In this document: in pieces, positions 1-7,105 of the stretch
Numbering within the stretch: position 1 is the stretch's first letter
How the letters are laid out: each line of letters opens with the position of its first letter
Source: an uncultured Chlorobiaceae bacterium
GTDB taxonomy: Bacteria; Bacteroidota; Chlorobiia; Chlorobiales; Chlorobiaceae
Reading direction: 5' to 3'
NCBI GenBank assembly: GCA_903874585.1
Contig: CAIQSY010000145.1
Location: 1 to 9,752, forward strand
Length of the DNA: 9,752 bases
Notes under the pieces: model-generated
Databases searched by the model: none
Told to the model about the DNA's origin: nothing
Seen by the model: the letters and a program-made list of their open reading frames with translations, nothing else
Program-made: the position numbers and the translations under genes

Positions 1-1142
1 GAGATGTCGGATGCTGTTTGCGACATGCGGCGTGTCCTCTTCTCCATTCCCATAATATGATAGCCAAGCAGTTTGGTTTTGGCGGCTTCCACCTCATCAA
101 GATCGGGATGAAGCAGCGCGTCACTTTTCAGGAGTTTTTCGATAAGCTCAAGTGTACTCTTTGCTTTGTTGCCATCTGTTCCTGCATAAATGTTCAGTGC
201 GGTGACATCATCGCAAAAGGTGAGTGATGAATAGACAGTGTACGCTAATCCTCGTTTTTCGCGAAGTTCCAGATTAAGCAGCGAACTCATGCCATTGCCG
301 AGCATGGAGTTGAGCACCATCAAGCTGTAGTAGTGTGGATCGTACCGTGGTATAGCGGTACCAAGAACAATCTGCGCTTGATATATTTGCTTTTTCAGCT
401 TCACGTTAAAGGGCGTGTAGTGCTCCGACAACAGTGGCTGACGCACATAAGTGTGTTCCGCAGATTTTGCCAGAGAGCCAAGAAAGCGCTCACCCAGCGT
501 CATAATATCGTTGTGCTGTACTTTGCCGGTGGCGGTGAGCAGCATGTTATGAGGAACGTAGTGCTGCTGCATAAAATGTTTCAAATCGCTGTCGGAGAAT
601 CCAGCAACACTTTTTTCTGTACCAAGAATTGGTCTGCCGATTGGATGATTGGGAAATGAGCGCAAGTCAAATTCATCAAAAATCAGCTCTTCAGGTGTAT
701 CGTTCACACTGCTGATCTCCTCAATCACCACCTCTTTCTCTTTTTCAATCTCTTCGGATGGAAAAGTTGGGTCGCAGACAAGATCGGCAAGGAGATCGAA
801 TGAGGGCTCGAGATGTTCTGGCAGGCAGCGCAGATAGACGCAGGTGTGCTCCTTTGTTGTATAAGCATCGAGGTAGCCGCCATTTTTTTCAATATTTCGC
901 GCAATGTCAAGGTAAGTACGGCGCTTTGTTCCCTTGAAAATAGCATGTTCAATAAAATGAGCCAATCCCGAACTTTTTTCAGGATCATCGCGCGAGCCAG
1001 CATCAATCTGGATGCCAAGCGTAATGCTGTGCACATGCGGTACAGCATCCGTCACCACTCGCAGCCCGTTGTTGAGCACTCCTTGCTGAACCGAACCCTC
1101 TGCAATGGAAGTGCCTTGCTGCGGTCGATTATCGTTGAGCAT
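1..1142 (-). CDS. M16 family zinc metallopeptidase (processing-peptidase/insulinase-like), 3' end outside window
   Basis: Reading the minus strand from the ATG at 1142-1140 gives an uninterrupted frame of 380 codons to the window edge, so the C-terminus is missing. The frame has no stop in the window. Residues 62-66 are HFIEH, the inverted HxxEH zinc motif of M16 proteases: two histidine zinc ligands and the catalytic glutamate. The third zinc ligand is expected about 75 residues on and fits E141 or E142 in VVIEEI. The second half carries the family signature REKRGLAY at 294-301, which helps bind substrate. Together these indicate a two-domain peptidase of the usual 400-440 residues, nearly complete here. 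I see no signal peptide, so it is probably cytoplasmic. Family members degrade or process peptides; the substrate here is unknown. There is no clear Shine-Dalgarno before the ATG, so the start is moderately sure. It is transcribed divergently from the SDR gene. Confidence 0.93.
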   Translation of the reverse strand, partial: MLNDNRPQQGTSIAEGSVQQGVLNNGLRVVTDAVPHVHSITLGIQIDAGSRDDPEKSSGLAHFIEHAIFKGTKRRTYLDIARNIEKNGGYLDAYTTKEHTCVYLRCLPEHLEPSFDLLADLVCDPTFPSEEIEKEKEVVIEEISSVNDTPEELIFDEFDLRSFPNHPIGRPILGTEKSVAGFSDSDLKHFMQQHYVPHNMLLTATGKVQHNDIMTLGERFLGSLAKSAEHTYVRQPLLSEHYTPFNVKLKKQIYQAQIVLGTAIPRYDPHYYSLMVLNSMLGNGMSSLLNLELREKRGLAYTVYSSLTFCDDVTALNIYAGTDGNKAKSTLELIEKLLKSDALLHPDLDEVEAAKTKLLGYHIMGMEKRTRRMSQTASDI

Positions 1143-1400
1143 AAAACAGAATAATTTTCTTGATGGAGGTGAGAGGATGTGAACGCAATTGAGTGCAATG
1201 TAGTTTTAATTCTTATTTTCAGGAACAGTGAAGCTCTGCCGTCGTTTATCTTCTTTACTGCTGTCTTCCATTATTTGTGGTGGTTGTGAAAAAATAAAGT
1301 ATTTTCTCGTTTAGAGAGTGCGACGGTTGCTCCTTGAGCTTTTATTCTTTTATTACCATCACGTGTCAGGCGGAGAACAGGCAGAAATATTCAGCGATTA
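1143..1400. promoter_or_regulatory. divergent intergenic spacer between the M16 and SDR genes
   Basis: This stretch separates the start codons of two divergent genes, so promoters for both should lie here. It has AT-rich tracts around 1204-1220 and 1289-1305. I could not identify a convincing -35/-10 pair, operator, riboswitch or small RNA gene, and no reading frame in it looks like a protein. Calling it regulatory rests on gene orientation alone. Confidence 0.4.
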
Positions 1401-2390
1401 ATGCTCACATCATCAATTGTTATAACCGGCGTTACCGGATATATTGGTTCCCAAGTTGTTCGCACACTGCTGTCACGCTTTGGCAGTGGCGCTACCTGCA
1501 AGGTTATTGCTCGAAAAAGCTCGAACAGCTCTGCCTTTCAAGGTTTGCCTGTTCAGATTGTTTATGCCGATCTTCTCGATTCTCTCGCACTTCATGAGGC
1601 ATTCAATGGCGCCGACACGGTTTTTCATTGTGCAGGACTGATTGCTTACACCAAAAATTTCCGAAACGCTCTCTACGATGTCAATGTGCTTGGCACGAGA
1701 AATGTTGTCAATGCGTGCCTTTACAATAATGTCCGAAGGCTTGTGATGACCAGCTCGATTGCCGCGATTGGTGCTACCGAAGATGGTTCGCCAGCAAATG
1801 AATCGACGACCTTTCAGGAGTGGCAACACGCGAATAGCTATATGGAGGCGAAGCATCTTGCGGAGCTTGAGGGATTGCGTGGTGTGGCTGAAGGGCTTGA
1901 GGTGGTGATGCTCAATCCCGGCGTGGTGATTGGTGTTGATCATGCAAATCCAGCATCCATCAGTTCATCAAACAAGGTTTTGCGGCTTATGTACGATGGA
2001 CGATTACCATTCGTTCCGTCAGGCGGTACCGGTTTTGTTGATGTGCGTGATGTCGCTGAGGCGCATCTTTCGGCATGGGAGCATGGTGTGTCGGGCGAGC
2101 GCTATGTTGTTGTTGGCCACAATCTTGCATTTCGTGAACTCTTTACCCACATTGGCAGGCGCAACGGTAACGCTAACGGCGCCGTCGTCACTCTACCACA
2201 AAACCTTGCACTGCTTGCCGGTTTTGGCGGCGAATGCTGGTCGCTGCTGCTGAATCGTCCATCCTTCATCAGCCTTGAGAGCATTGCGGCTTCTGCACGT
2301 ACTCTTGCCTATAATAATACCAAGTCAATCAAGGAGTTGCGTCTTTGCTACCGCGATTTGGCGGAGAGCTTCAAAACGATTATGGACTGA
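1401..2390 (+). CDS. extended short-chain dehydrogenase/reductase (NAD-dependent epimerase/dehydratase or dihydroflavonol-4-reductase-like)
   Basis: The product is 329 residues, typical of extended SDRs. The N-terminus has the Rossmann nucleotide-binding motif TGVTGYIG at residues 9-16. An acidic residue after the third strand (D57, in YADLLD) fits the family pattern. HCAG at 76-79, TSS at 117-119 and the catalytic pair Y147/K151 in YMEAK complete the SDR active site. NPGVVIG at 172-178 is the usual substrate-side motif. The C-terminal half matches the dihydroflavonol-reductase/HpnA-like branch, ending in a short helix after a NTKSIKEL-type segment. It should be a soluble NAD(P)-dependent oxidoreductase or sugar-nucleotide epimerase; sequence alone does not give the substrate. 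There is no strong Shine-Dalgarno; the ATG is chosen because the Rossmann strand starts five residues later. The stop lies 30 bp before recA, so the two are probably co-transcribed. Confidence 0.88.
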   Translation: MLTSSIVITGVTGYIGSQVVRTLLSRFGSGATCKVIARKSSNSSAFQGLPVQIVYADLLDSLALHEAFNGADTVFHCAGLIAYTKNFRNALYDVNVLGTRNVVNACLYNNVRRLVMTSSIAAIGATEDGSPANESTTFQEWQHANSYMEAKHLAELEGLRGVAEGLEVVMLNPGVVIGVDHANPASISSSNKVLRLMYDGRLPFVPSGGTGFVDVRDVAEAHLSAWEHGVSGERYVVVGHNLAFRELFTHIGRRNGNANGAVVTLPQNLALLAGFGGECWSLLLNRPSFISLESIAASARTLAYNNTKSIKELRLCYRDLAESFKTIMD

Positions 2391-2420
2391 ATTTATCCTC
2401 TTTTTTCTCAATTTTATTTT

Positions 2421-3485
2421 ATGCTTGGAACTATGGATATCCAGAAAAGTGAACTGCCCTACATGGCGGTTGATCCGGCAAAACTGAAGCAGTTGAATTT
2501 GGCGGTTGATGCCGTTGAAAAACAGTTTGGCAAAGGCGCCATTATGCGCATGGGCGATGGCTCTGCGGGCATGACGGTGCAGTCGATCTCCACAGGCTCG
2601 ATGGCGCTTGATTTTGCGCTTGGAGTCGGCGGATTGCCTCGTGGTCGTGTTACTGAAATTTATGGGCCGGAATCATCCGGCAAAACGACACTTGCGCTGC
2701 ATGTTATTGCAGAGGCTCAAAAAGAGGGCGGCATTGCGGCAATTGTTGATGCTGAACACGCTTTTGATCCAACGTACGCCCGCAAGCTTGGTGTTGATAT
2801 CAATGCGCTGCTTATCAGTCAGCCGGAGTCAGGCGAGCAGGCGCTTTCGATTGTTGAGATGCTGGTGCGCAGTGGTGCTGTTGATGTTGTTGTTGTGGAT
2901 TCCGTTGCAGCTTTAGTGCCGCAGGCGGAGCTTGAGGGCGAAATGGGCGACAGCGTGATGGGTTTGCAGGCGCGATTAATGAGTCAGGCGTTGCGCAAAC
3001 TCACTGGCGCTATCTCAAAATCGAGCACAGTGTGCATTTTTATCAATCAGCTTCGCGATAAAATCGGTGTCATGTATGGCAGCCCTGAGACGACGACTGG
3101 CGGTAAGGCGCTGAAATTCTATTCATCAGTGCGTCTTGATATTCGCAAAATTGCCCAGATCAAGGATGGCGATGAGAGTACCGGCAACCGCACCAGAGTT
3201 AAGGTTGTTAAAAATAAAGTTGCACCGCCGTTCAAAACTGCTGAGTTCGATATTCTTTATGGCGAAGGAATTTCAGCCATCGGCGAACTTATTGATCTTG
3301 GTGTGGAATTTGGCGTGATTAAAAAGGCGGGATCGTGGTTCAGTTACGGGCAGGACAAGCTTGGTCAAGGACGCGAAACCGTTAAAAAAGCGTTGCGAGA
3401 AGATCCGCTGCTGTACAAAAAAATTCATTTGCAGGTCAAAGAGTTGATGACTGGAACGGCAGAAATTATCAGCACTCCGGAATGA
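2421..3485 (+). CDS. recA: RecA recombinase
   Basis: RecA polymerises on single-stranded DNA, uses ATP to drive homologous pairing and strand exchange, and in many bacteria activates the SOS response. The 354-residue frame shows the Walker A motif GPESSGKT at 82-89, catalytic E112 in AEHAFD, Walker B VVVVD at 156-160, the L1 segment EMGDSVMG at 174-181 and FINQLRDKIG at 207-216. The L2 region with PETTTGGKALKF follows at 222-233. The C-terminus ends in a short STPE and lacks the long acidic tail of the E. coli protein. The outer ATG at 2421 follows a pyrimidine/T-rich stretch with no ribosome site. An in-frame ATG at 2433, preceded by GGA at about 5 bp, would give 350 residues and is equally or more likely the true start. 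The gene lies 30 bp after the SDR gene, and its stop overlaps the dus start. I see no SOS operator in the short upstream gap. Confidence 0.98.
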   Translation: MLGTMDIQKSELPYMAVDPAKLKQLNLAVDAVEKQFGKGAIMRMGDGSAGMTVQSISTGSMALDFALGVGGLPRGRVTEIYGPESSGKTTLALHVIAEAQKEGGIAAIVDAEHAFDPTYARKLGVDINALLISQPESGEQALSIVEMLVRSGAVDVVVVDSVAALVPQAELEGEMGDSVMGLQARLMSQALRKLTGAISKSSTVCIFINQLRDKIGVMYGSPETTTGGKALKFYSSVRLDIRKIAQIKDGDESTGNRTRVKVVKNKVAPPFKTAEFDILYGEGISAIGELIDLGVEFGVIKKAGSWFSYGQDKLGQGRETVKKALREDPLLYKKIHLQVKELMTGTAEIISTPE

Positions 3486-4525
3486 AGATTGGCGAGCTTG
3501 AGATAGAGCGTCCGGTGATTCTTGCCCCGATGGAGGATGTGACCGACCGTGCATTTCGGCAGCTCTGCAAGCGGCATGGGGCAGATATTGTCTATACAGA
3601 ATTTATCAGCGCTGAAGCGTTGCGACGCGGTGTTGAAAAATCGTTGCGTAAGCTGAAGACCGACCCGATTGAGCGCCCTTTTGCGATCCAGATTTTTGGC
3701 AATACCATTGAATCAATGGTTGAAGCCGCAGTGATTGCCGAAGAGTATCATCCCGATTATCTCGATATTAATTTTGGTTGTCCCACCAAAAAGGTGGCTG
3801 GTAAAGGTGCCGGCGCAGCGCTGCTCCGCGAGCCGGAGAAGATGGCGCAGATTTCCGAGGCAGTCGTTAAAGCAGTGAAAATTCCCGTCACCGCTAAAAC
3901 TCGAATTGGCTGGGATTTCGATTCCATCAACATTCTCGATGTGCTGCCGCGCCTTGAAGATGCGGGCATTCAGGCGCTTGCTCTGCACGGGCGCACTCGC
4001 AGCCAGATGTACAAAGGCAAGGCGGACTGGAGCTGGATTCGTGCCACCAAAGAGAGGGCACGAATCCCGATTATTGCCAATGGCGATATCTGGTCAGCCG
4101 ACGACGCTGTTGCCATGTTTGCCGAAACAGGCGCTGATGGAGTGATGATCGGGCGCGGCTCCATCGGCAATCCCTTTATTTTTGAAGAGGCAAAAGCGCT
4201 GCTCACGACCGGCAAGCCGCTGCCATTGCCCGATTTCCGCCACCGTATTGCAGCGGCAATCGAGCATTTACAACTCTCGGTACAATTCAAGGGCGAAAAA
4301 TATGGCGTGCTGGAAATGCGCCGCCACTATTCCACGTATCTCAAAGGGTTGCCGATGGTATCGCGCGTGCGCAACAAGCTGGTACGCGAGGAGAGCTGGG
4401 AGCTGGTTATCGAATTACTGCTTGCTTACCAGCAAGAGTGCGAAGGATACGCGCGCGATGGAAAAATCCATGTTGGCGGCGAATACCTGAATGATCATTC
4501 AGAAAAACTCATTTTGAATTATTAA
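3482..4525 (+). CDS. dus: tRNA-dihydrouridine synthase (DusB/NifR3-like)
   Basis: This flavoenzyme uses FMN and NADPH to reduce specific uridines to dihydrouridine, mainly in the tRNA D-loop. The 347-residue product begins with the TIM-barrel FMN-binding strand LAPMEDVTDRAFR (14-26). The catalytic cysteine is C100 in INFGCPTKKV, and GKGAGAALL follows. Other FMN-contact elements are K139 in TAKTR, H169 in LHGRT, NGDI at 200-203 and the phosphate-binding GRGSIGNPFIF near 224-234. The helical C-terminal domain binds tRNA in this family. Length and motif order fit the DusB-type bacterial branch, but the modified position cannot be read from the sequence. Its ATG overlaps the recA TGA by four bases (ATGA), so translation is probably coupled to recA. 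Weak GGA directly precedes the start; asd follows after 10 bp. Confidence 0.96.
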   Translation: MKIGELEIERPVILAPMEDVTDRAFRQLCKRHGADIVYTEFISAEALRRGVEKSLRKLKTDPIERPFAIQIFGNTIESMVEAAVIAEEYHPDYLDINFGCPTKKVAGKGAGAALLREPEKMAQISEAVVKAVKIPVTAKTRIGWDFDSINILDVLPRLEDAGIQALALHGRTRSQMYKGKADWSWIRATKERARIPIIANGDIWSADDAVAMFAETGADGVMIGRGSIGNPFIFEEAKALLTTGKPLPLPDFRHRIAAAIEHLQLSVQFKGEKYGVLEMRRHYSTYLKGLPMVSRVRNKLVREESWELVIELLLAYQQECEGYARDGKIHVGGEYLNDHSEKLILNY

Positions 4526-4535
4526 ACCATACGTT

Positions 4536-5555
4536 ATGAGCAAGAGAGATTCGCGCTGCAAAGTAGCAGTGCTTGGAGCAACTGGACTGGTTGGCCGCAC
4601 CATGATGAAGGTGCTGGAGGAGAGAAATTTTCCAGCAACGGACTTTGTGCCCATTGCATCAGCAAGAAGCGCTGGTCAGAACGTGACCTTTCGCGGGCAG
4701 GAGTTTGTTATCCGCGAACCTTCAGCCGAAGTGTTCCGCGATGTTGATATTGCGCTCTTCTCCGCAGGCGCTACCGCAAGTAGAGAGTGGGCGCCGATTG
4801 CTGCCGCCGAAGGCGCTATCGTGATTGATAACTCATCGGCATTCCGCATGGAACCGAATGTGCCGCTCGTGGTGCCGGAGGTGAATCCTGGAGATATTTT
4901 TAAAGCCGATGGAACGCCGGAGCCAATTATCGCCAATCCGAATTGTTCAACCATCCAGATGGTGGTGGCGCTGAAGCCGCTGCACGACAAGTATGGCGTG
5001 AAGCGTGTTATCGTCTCCACCTATCAGTCCGTCACAGGCAAAGGCAAAGCGGGACGCGATGCTCTCGAAAGCGAGCTTGCCGGTGAAGCACAGGAGCAGT
5101 TCACCCATTTCCACCAGATCGCCTTTAATGCTGTGCCGCAGATTGATGCGTTTACGGAGAATGGCTACACGAAGGAGGAGATGAAGATGGTGAATGAGAC
5201 GAGAAAAATCATGGGCGATGACTCCATCAGTGTTTCGCCAACCACCGTTCGCATTCCGGTTTATGGCGGTCACGGCGAGGCGCTGAACATTGAGCTTGCA
5301 AAAGAGTTCGATATTGACGAAGTGCGTGCGCTGCTTGCCAGCTCGCCCGGGATTATTTTGCAGGACGATCCATCAGCGCGGCTCTACCCCATGCCGCTGA
5401 CCTCCTACGAGCGCGACGAAGTCTTTGTCGGGCGCGTGCGCCGCGATTACTGGCACCCGCAGACGCTGAACATGTGGATTGTCTCCGACAACCTCCGTAA
5501 AGGTGCCGCCACCAATGCGGTGCAGATTGCTGAGGTTATTGTGGTAAAACGTTAA
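4536..5555 (+). CDS. asd: aspartate-semialdehyde dehydrogenase
   Basis: The enzyme reduces aspartyl phosphate to aspartate semialdehyde with NADPH, the branch point to lysine/diaminopimelate, threonine, methionine and isoleucine. The 339-residue length is usual. GATGLVGRTM at 14-23 is the NADP-binding loop. NPNCST at 134-139 holds the nucleophile C137. Q164 in STYQSVTG, R239 in TVRIPV and the acid/base H246 in GGHGEALN are the expected substrate and catalytic residues. The usual S-G-A-G segment of the active-site loop reads T-G-K-G here, which I take as lineage variation. There is no obvious Shine-Dalgarno before the ATG; the start is set by the Rossmann strand and by the 10-bp spacing after dus. 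It is the last gene of the four-gene cluster and is followed by a hairpin. Confidence 0.97.
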   Translation: MSKRDSRCKVAVLGATGLVGRTMMKVLEERNFPATDFVPIASARSAGQNVTFRGQEFVIREPSAEVFRDVDIALFSAGATASREWAPIAAAEGAIVIDNSSAFRMEPNVPLVVPEVNPGDIFKADGTPEPIIANPNCSTIQMVVALKPLHDKYGVKRVIVSTYQSVTGKGKAGRDALESELAGEAQEQFTHFHQIAFNAVPQIDAFTENGYTKEEMKMVNETRKIMGDDSISVSPTTVRIPVYGGHGEALNIELAKEFDIDEVRALLASSPGIILQDDPSARLYPMPLTSYERDEVFVGRVRRDYWHPQTLNMWIVSDNLRKGAATNAVQIAEVIVVKR

Positions 5556-5613
5556 ATCTCTATGGGTCATATTCCCCGCCTCTTGAGGCGTAAAGTATGA
5601 TAAAGTTGTCTTT

Positions 5614-5645
5614 AAAATACCACGCTGCTTGCGGTGGGGTATTTT
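5614..5645 (+). terminator. probable intrinsic terminator after asd
   Basis: AAAATACC (5614-5621) pairs perfectly with GGTATTTT (5638-5645), and CGC (5623-5625) pairs with GCG (5631-5633) inside the loop. The outer arm itself supplies the A-tract and T-tract, so the hairpin is nearly symmetric and could act in both directions. It lies 59 bp after the asd stop, where the four-gene transcript should end. A smaller hairpin without a T-tract precedes it at 5577-5590. The call rests on structure and position only. Confidence 0.6.
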
Positions 5646-5684
5646 ATTGTTAACGAATTAACTACTATTTGGAATTATTTGGCA

Positions 5685-5873
5685 ATGCCAAAGTATGTTC
5701 CTGCTTATTGTTCGAGGTGCAATGATCAAATCATGGGTGTAGGCAACCGCCCGAATCGTATTTTGCACTTGATTTTTTCAATTCTAACTGGCGGCGGCTG
5801 GCTTGTAGTATGGGCAATACTTGCTTTGCGTCGTGGGTCACTCAAATGCGTGAAATGTGGTACCGATCTATAG
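5685..5873 (+). CDS. small zinc-ribbon membrane protein, uncharacterised
   Basis: The product has 62 residues. It has CSRC at 9-12 and CVKC at 55-58, a CxxC...CxxC layout suited to one zinc ion. Between the pairs lies a hydrophobic stretch at about 26-48 with a GGG turn, which looks like one membrane helix or a short hairpin. I recognise the general pattern (Cys pair, PN-x-ILHLI-x-LTGG-W, second Cys pair) from unannotated small proteins in bacteria and phages, but know no function. The frame extends upstream to an ATG at 5634, but that start lies inside the terminator hairpin, and its 17 extra codons lack the protein pattern. A GGA sits about 11 bp before the chosen ATG. It begins the accessory stretch between asd and mfd. 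Confidence 0.6.
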   Translation: MPKYVPAYCSRCNDQIMGVGNRPNRILHLIFSILTGGGWLVVWAILALRRGSLKCVKCGTDL

Positions 5874-5962
5874 CTGTTACTATTTCAACACTACGCCTTT
5901 TCGTATTTTTGTGATGCTGGTTATAAGGGATTTTTAAAATAGAGTATGAAAATTGGTTTGTT

Positions 5963-6700
5963 ATGCGGCGAGATATATATGTAATTGGTGACTATCAATC
6001 GTTAGTTTCAAAGCTTTCGGACGAGCGTGCTTGCAAATACTTGTTTTATGGTTTTAACATGCGTGCACTCCAGATTAAAGAAACCAAGTTTCAGTTGTCA
6101 CAAACAATTGAAAAGGCTGGAGGTAACAATCTGAGTCCTTATGACATCTGTCAAGTGAATATCTTTTTAAACGCCTTTTATCTGAATATGCTTGGAGCTT
6201 TAGATAACTTGGCTTGGATTATGCAGCATGAGTTTTCAATTATTGATGGAGCGAATGAAAGTGATAAGAGCAGGAATTGTATAGGGTTATTCCATAAAAA
6301 ATTTCAGGATGGTCTTAAACGTATTGATGGTGAAACCGTAGATTTATTAATTAAGTATCATCAGTGGTTTTCGGAACTCAAAAAGTTTAGAGATCCTGCT
6401 GCCCACAGAATGCCCCTTTATTGTCCTCCCGGGCTGGTTACTTCGCAGCACCAAGACCAGTATAACGCGGCTGCTGATAAGCTTTTGGCACAAAATTACA
6501 TGAAAGATCCGAGTTCATATATGGGCGCACAGTATGAGCTTTCCATGGTTGGAATTTTCCAGCCAGTATTTATAACCTTTAGTGAGTTCGATGATATGTT
6601 ATATCCACTATTACGAACGATAGAAAGTGACTACCACCCATTTTGGGAAGTGACCGATTGCATGTTAGGATTTTTTTATAAAAATTTAACAAGCCAATAA
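5963..6700 (+). CDS. uncharacterised protein with HEPN-like R-x4-H motif
   Basis: The product has 245 residues, no signal peptide and no clear membrane helix. The predicted middle is mainly helical: a helix around 63-90 (FYLNMLGALDNLAW) and another at about 124-142 leading into FRDPAAHRMPLY, where R143 and H148 form an R-x4-H motif. A long helical pair with R-x4-6-H on the second helix is the hallmark of HEPN domains, many of which are RNases in toxin-antitoxin and defence systems. It resembles, from memory, the HEPN proteins grouped with Cthe_2314; I cannot confirm this without a profile search. The ATG at 5963 is the first start after an in-frame stop at 5924 and has no good ribosome site. 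Codon use is AT-rich compared with asd and mfd, suggesting acquisition. It stands alone, 89 bp after the zinc-ribbon gene. Confidence 0.72.
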   Translation: MRRDIYVIGDYQSLVSKLSDERACKYLFYGFNMRALQIKETKFQLSQTIEKAGGNNLSPYDICQVNIFLNAFYLNMLGALDNLAWIMQHEFSIIDGANESDKSRNCIGLFHKKFQDGLKRIDGETVDLLIKYHQWFSELKKFRDPAAHRMPLYCPPGLVTSQHQDQYNAAADKLLAQNYMKDPSSYMGAQYELSMVGIFQPVFITFSEFDDMLYPLLRTIESDYHPFWEVTDCMLGFFYKNLTSQ

Positions 6701-6749
6701 ACTGTGTTGAAAAATATCTGTCTTTTACGTTTAACCAAGCATTAAAATA

Positions 6750-6777
6750 TTGTTATTGTTGCGAAGCGGTGTATATT
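6750..6777 (+). promoter_or_regulatory. candidate promoter for the DUF4160-DUF2442 pair
   Basis: TTGTTA at 6750-6755 and TATATT at 6772-6777 are separated by 16 bp and match the sigma-70 consensus at four and five of six positions. Transcription would start near 6784, just before the hairpin at 6793. Such matches occur often in AT-rich DNA, so this is only a candidate. Confidence 0.25.
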
Positions 6778-6792
6778 TTCATCAGAATGGTC

Positions 6793-6818
6793 ATCCATCA
6801 AAAGCCAACTTGATGGAT
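6793..6818. promoter_or_regulatory. 9-bp perfect inverted repeat in the leader of the DUF4160 gene
   Basis: ATCCATCAA (6793-6801) and TTGATGGAT (6810-6818) are exact reverse complements around an 8-base loop. T6 follows at 6825-6830, and the DUF4160 ATG is 26 bp after the repeat. It could be an operator for autoregulation of the downstream pair, or a weak terminator for the upstream HEPN-like gene. The T-tract starts six bases after the stem, which is not ideal for a terminator. Overlapping alternative arms are described under findings. Confidence 0.45.
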
Positions 6819-6844
6819 TACTAATTTTTTGATGAAATAGCATT

Positions 6845-7102
6845 ATGCCCGAAATTAGCCGTTTTCTTGGAATCATTATACGCATGTATATTCGGGAACA
6901 CACTCCGCCACATTTTCATGCTGAATATGGCGAATATGAAATTACTGTGGATATTGAAACAGGAGTAGTTAACGGAAGGTTTCCAAGAAGAGCTTTAAGC
7001 GCTGTGCTTGATTGGTATGCCCTCCATCAGCATGAACTTATTGCTAATTGGGAAGCTGCAATGAACAGAATGCCATTATCAAAAATCGAACCGCTGGAGT
7101 AA
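6845..7102 (+). CDS. DUF4160 family protein
   Basis: The 85-residue product matches the DUF4160 pattern I know: an opening MPEISRFLGIIIRMY, the conserved PPHFHAEY at 21-28, a central acidic EITVDIETG, FPRRAL at 46-51, and a closing helix ending in KIEPLE. The family has no established biochemical function. H23 and H25 in PPHFH are its most conserved residues and could be catalytic or metal-binding; that is inference. It normally sits next to a DUF2442 gene, as it does here with only 3 bp between them, and the pair has been proposed as toxin-antitoxin-like. There is no good Shine-Dalgarno. The start at 6845 is supported by the family's usual N-terminus. Length is normal and nothing is truncated. 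Confidence 0.9.
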   Translation: MPEISRFLGIIIRMYIREHTPPHFHAEYGEYEITVDIETGVVNGRFPRRALSAVLDWYALHQHELIANWEAAMNRMPLSKIEPLE

Positions 7103-7105
7103 ACC

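Noticed and set aside
813..1154. Plus-strand reading frames of 60-113 codons across 18-1154
   Set aside because: They lie opposite the M16 peptidase frame, which carries HxxEH and REKRGLAY; their translations have no family features.
2391..2432. SOS/LexA operator before recA
   Set aside because: No CTG-N10-CAG or GAAC-N4-GTTC type palindrome is present in the gap.
5577..5590. CGCCT/AGGCG hairpin after asd as terminator
   Set aside because: The stem is short and no T-tract follows; the hairpin at 5614-5645 is a better candidate.
5649..5662. GTTAA-CGAA-TTAAC inverted repeat before the zinc-ribbon gene
   Set aside because: Only 5-bp arms in AT-rich sequence; expected by chance.
5634..5684. 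Upstream ATG for the zinc-ribbon gene
   Set aside because: It lies inside the asd terminator hairpin and adds 17 residues without family-like character.
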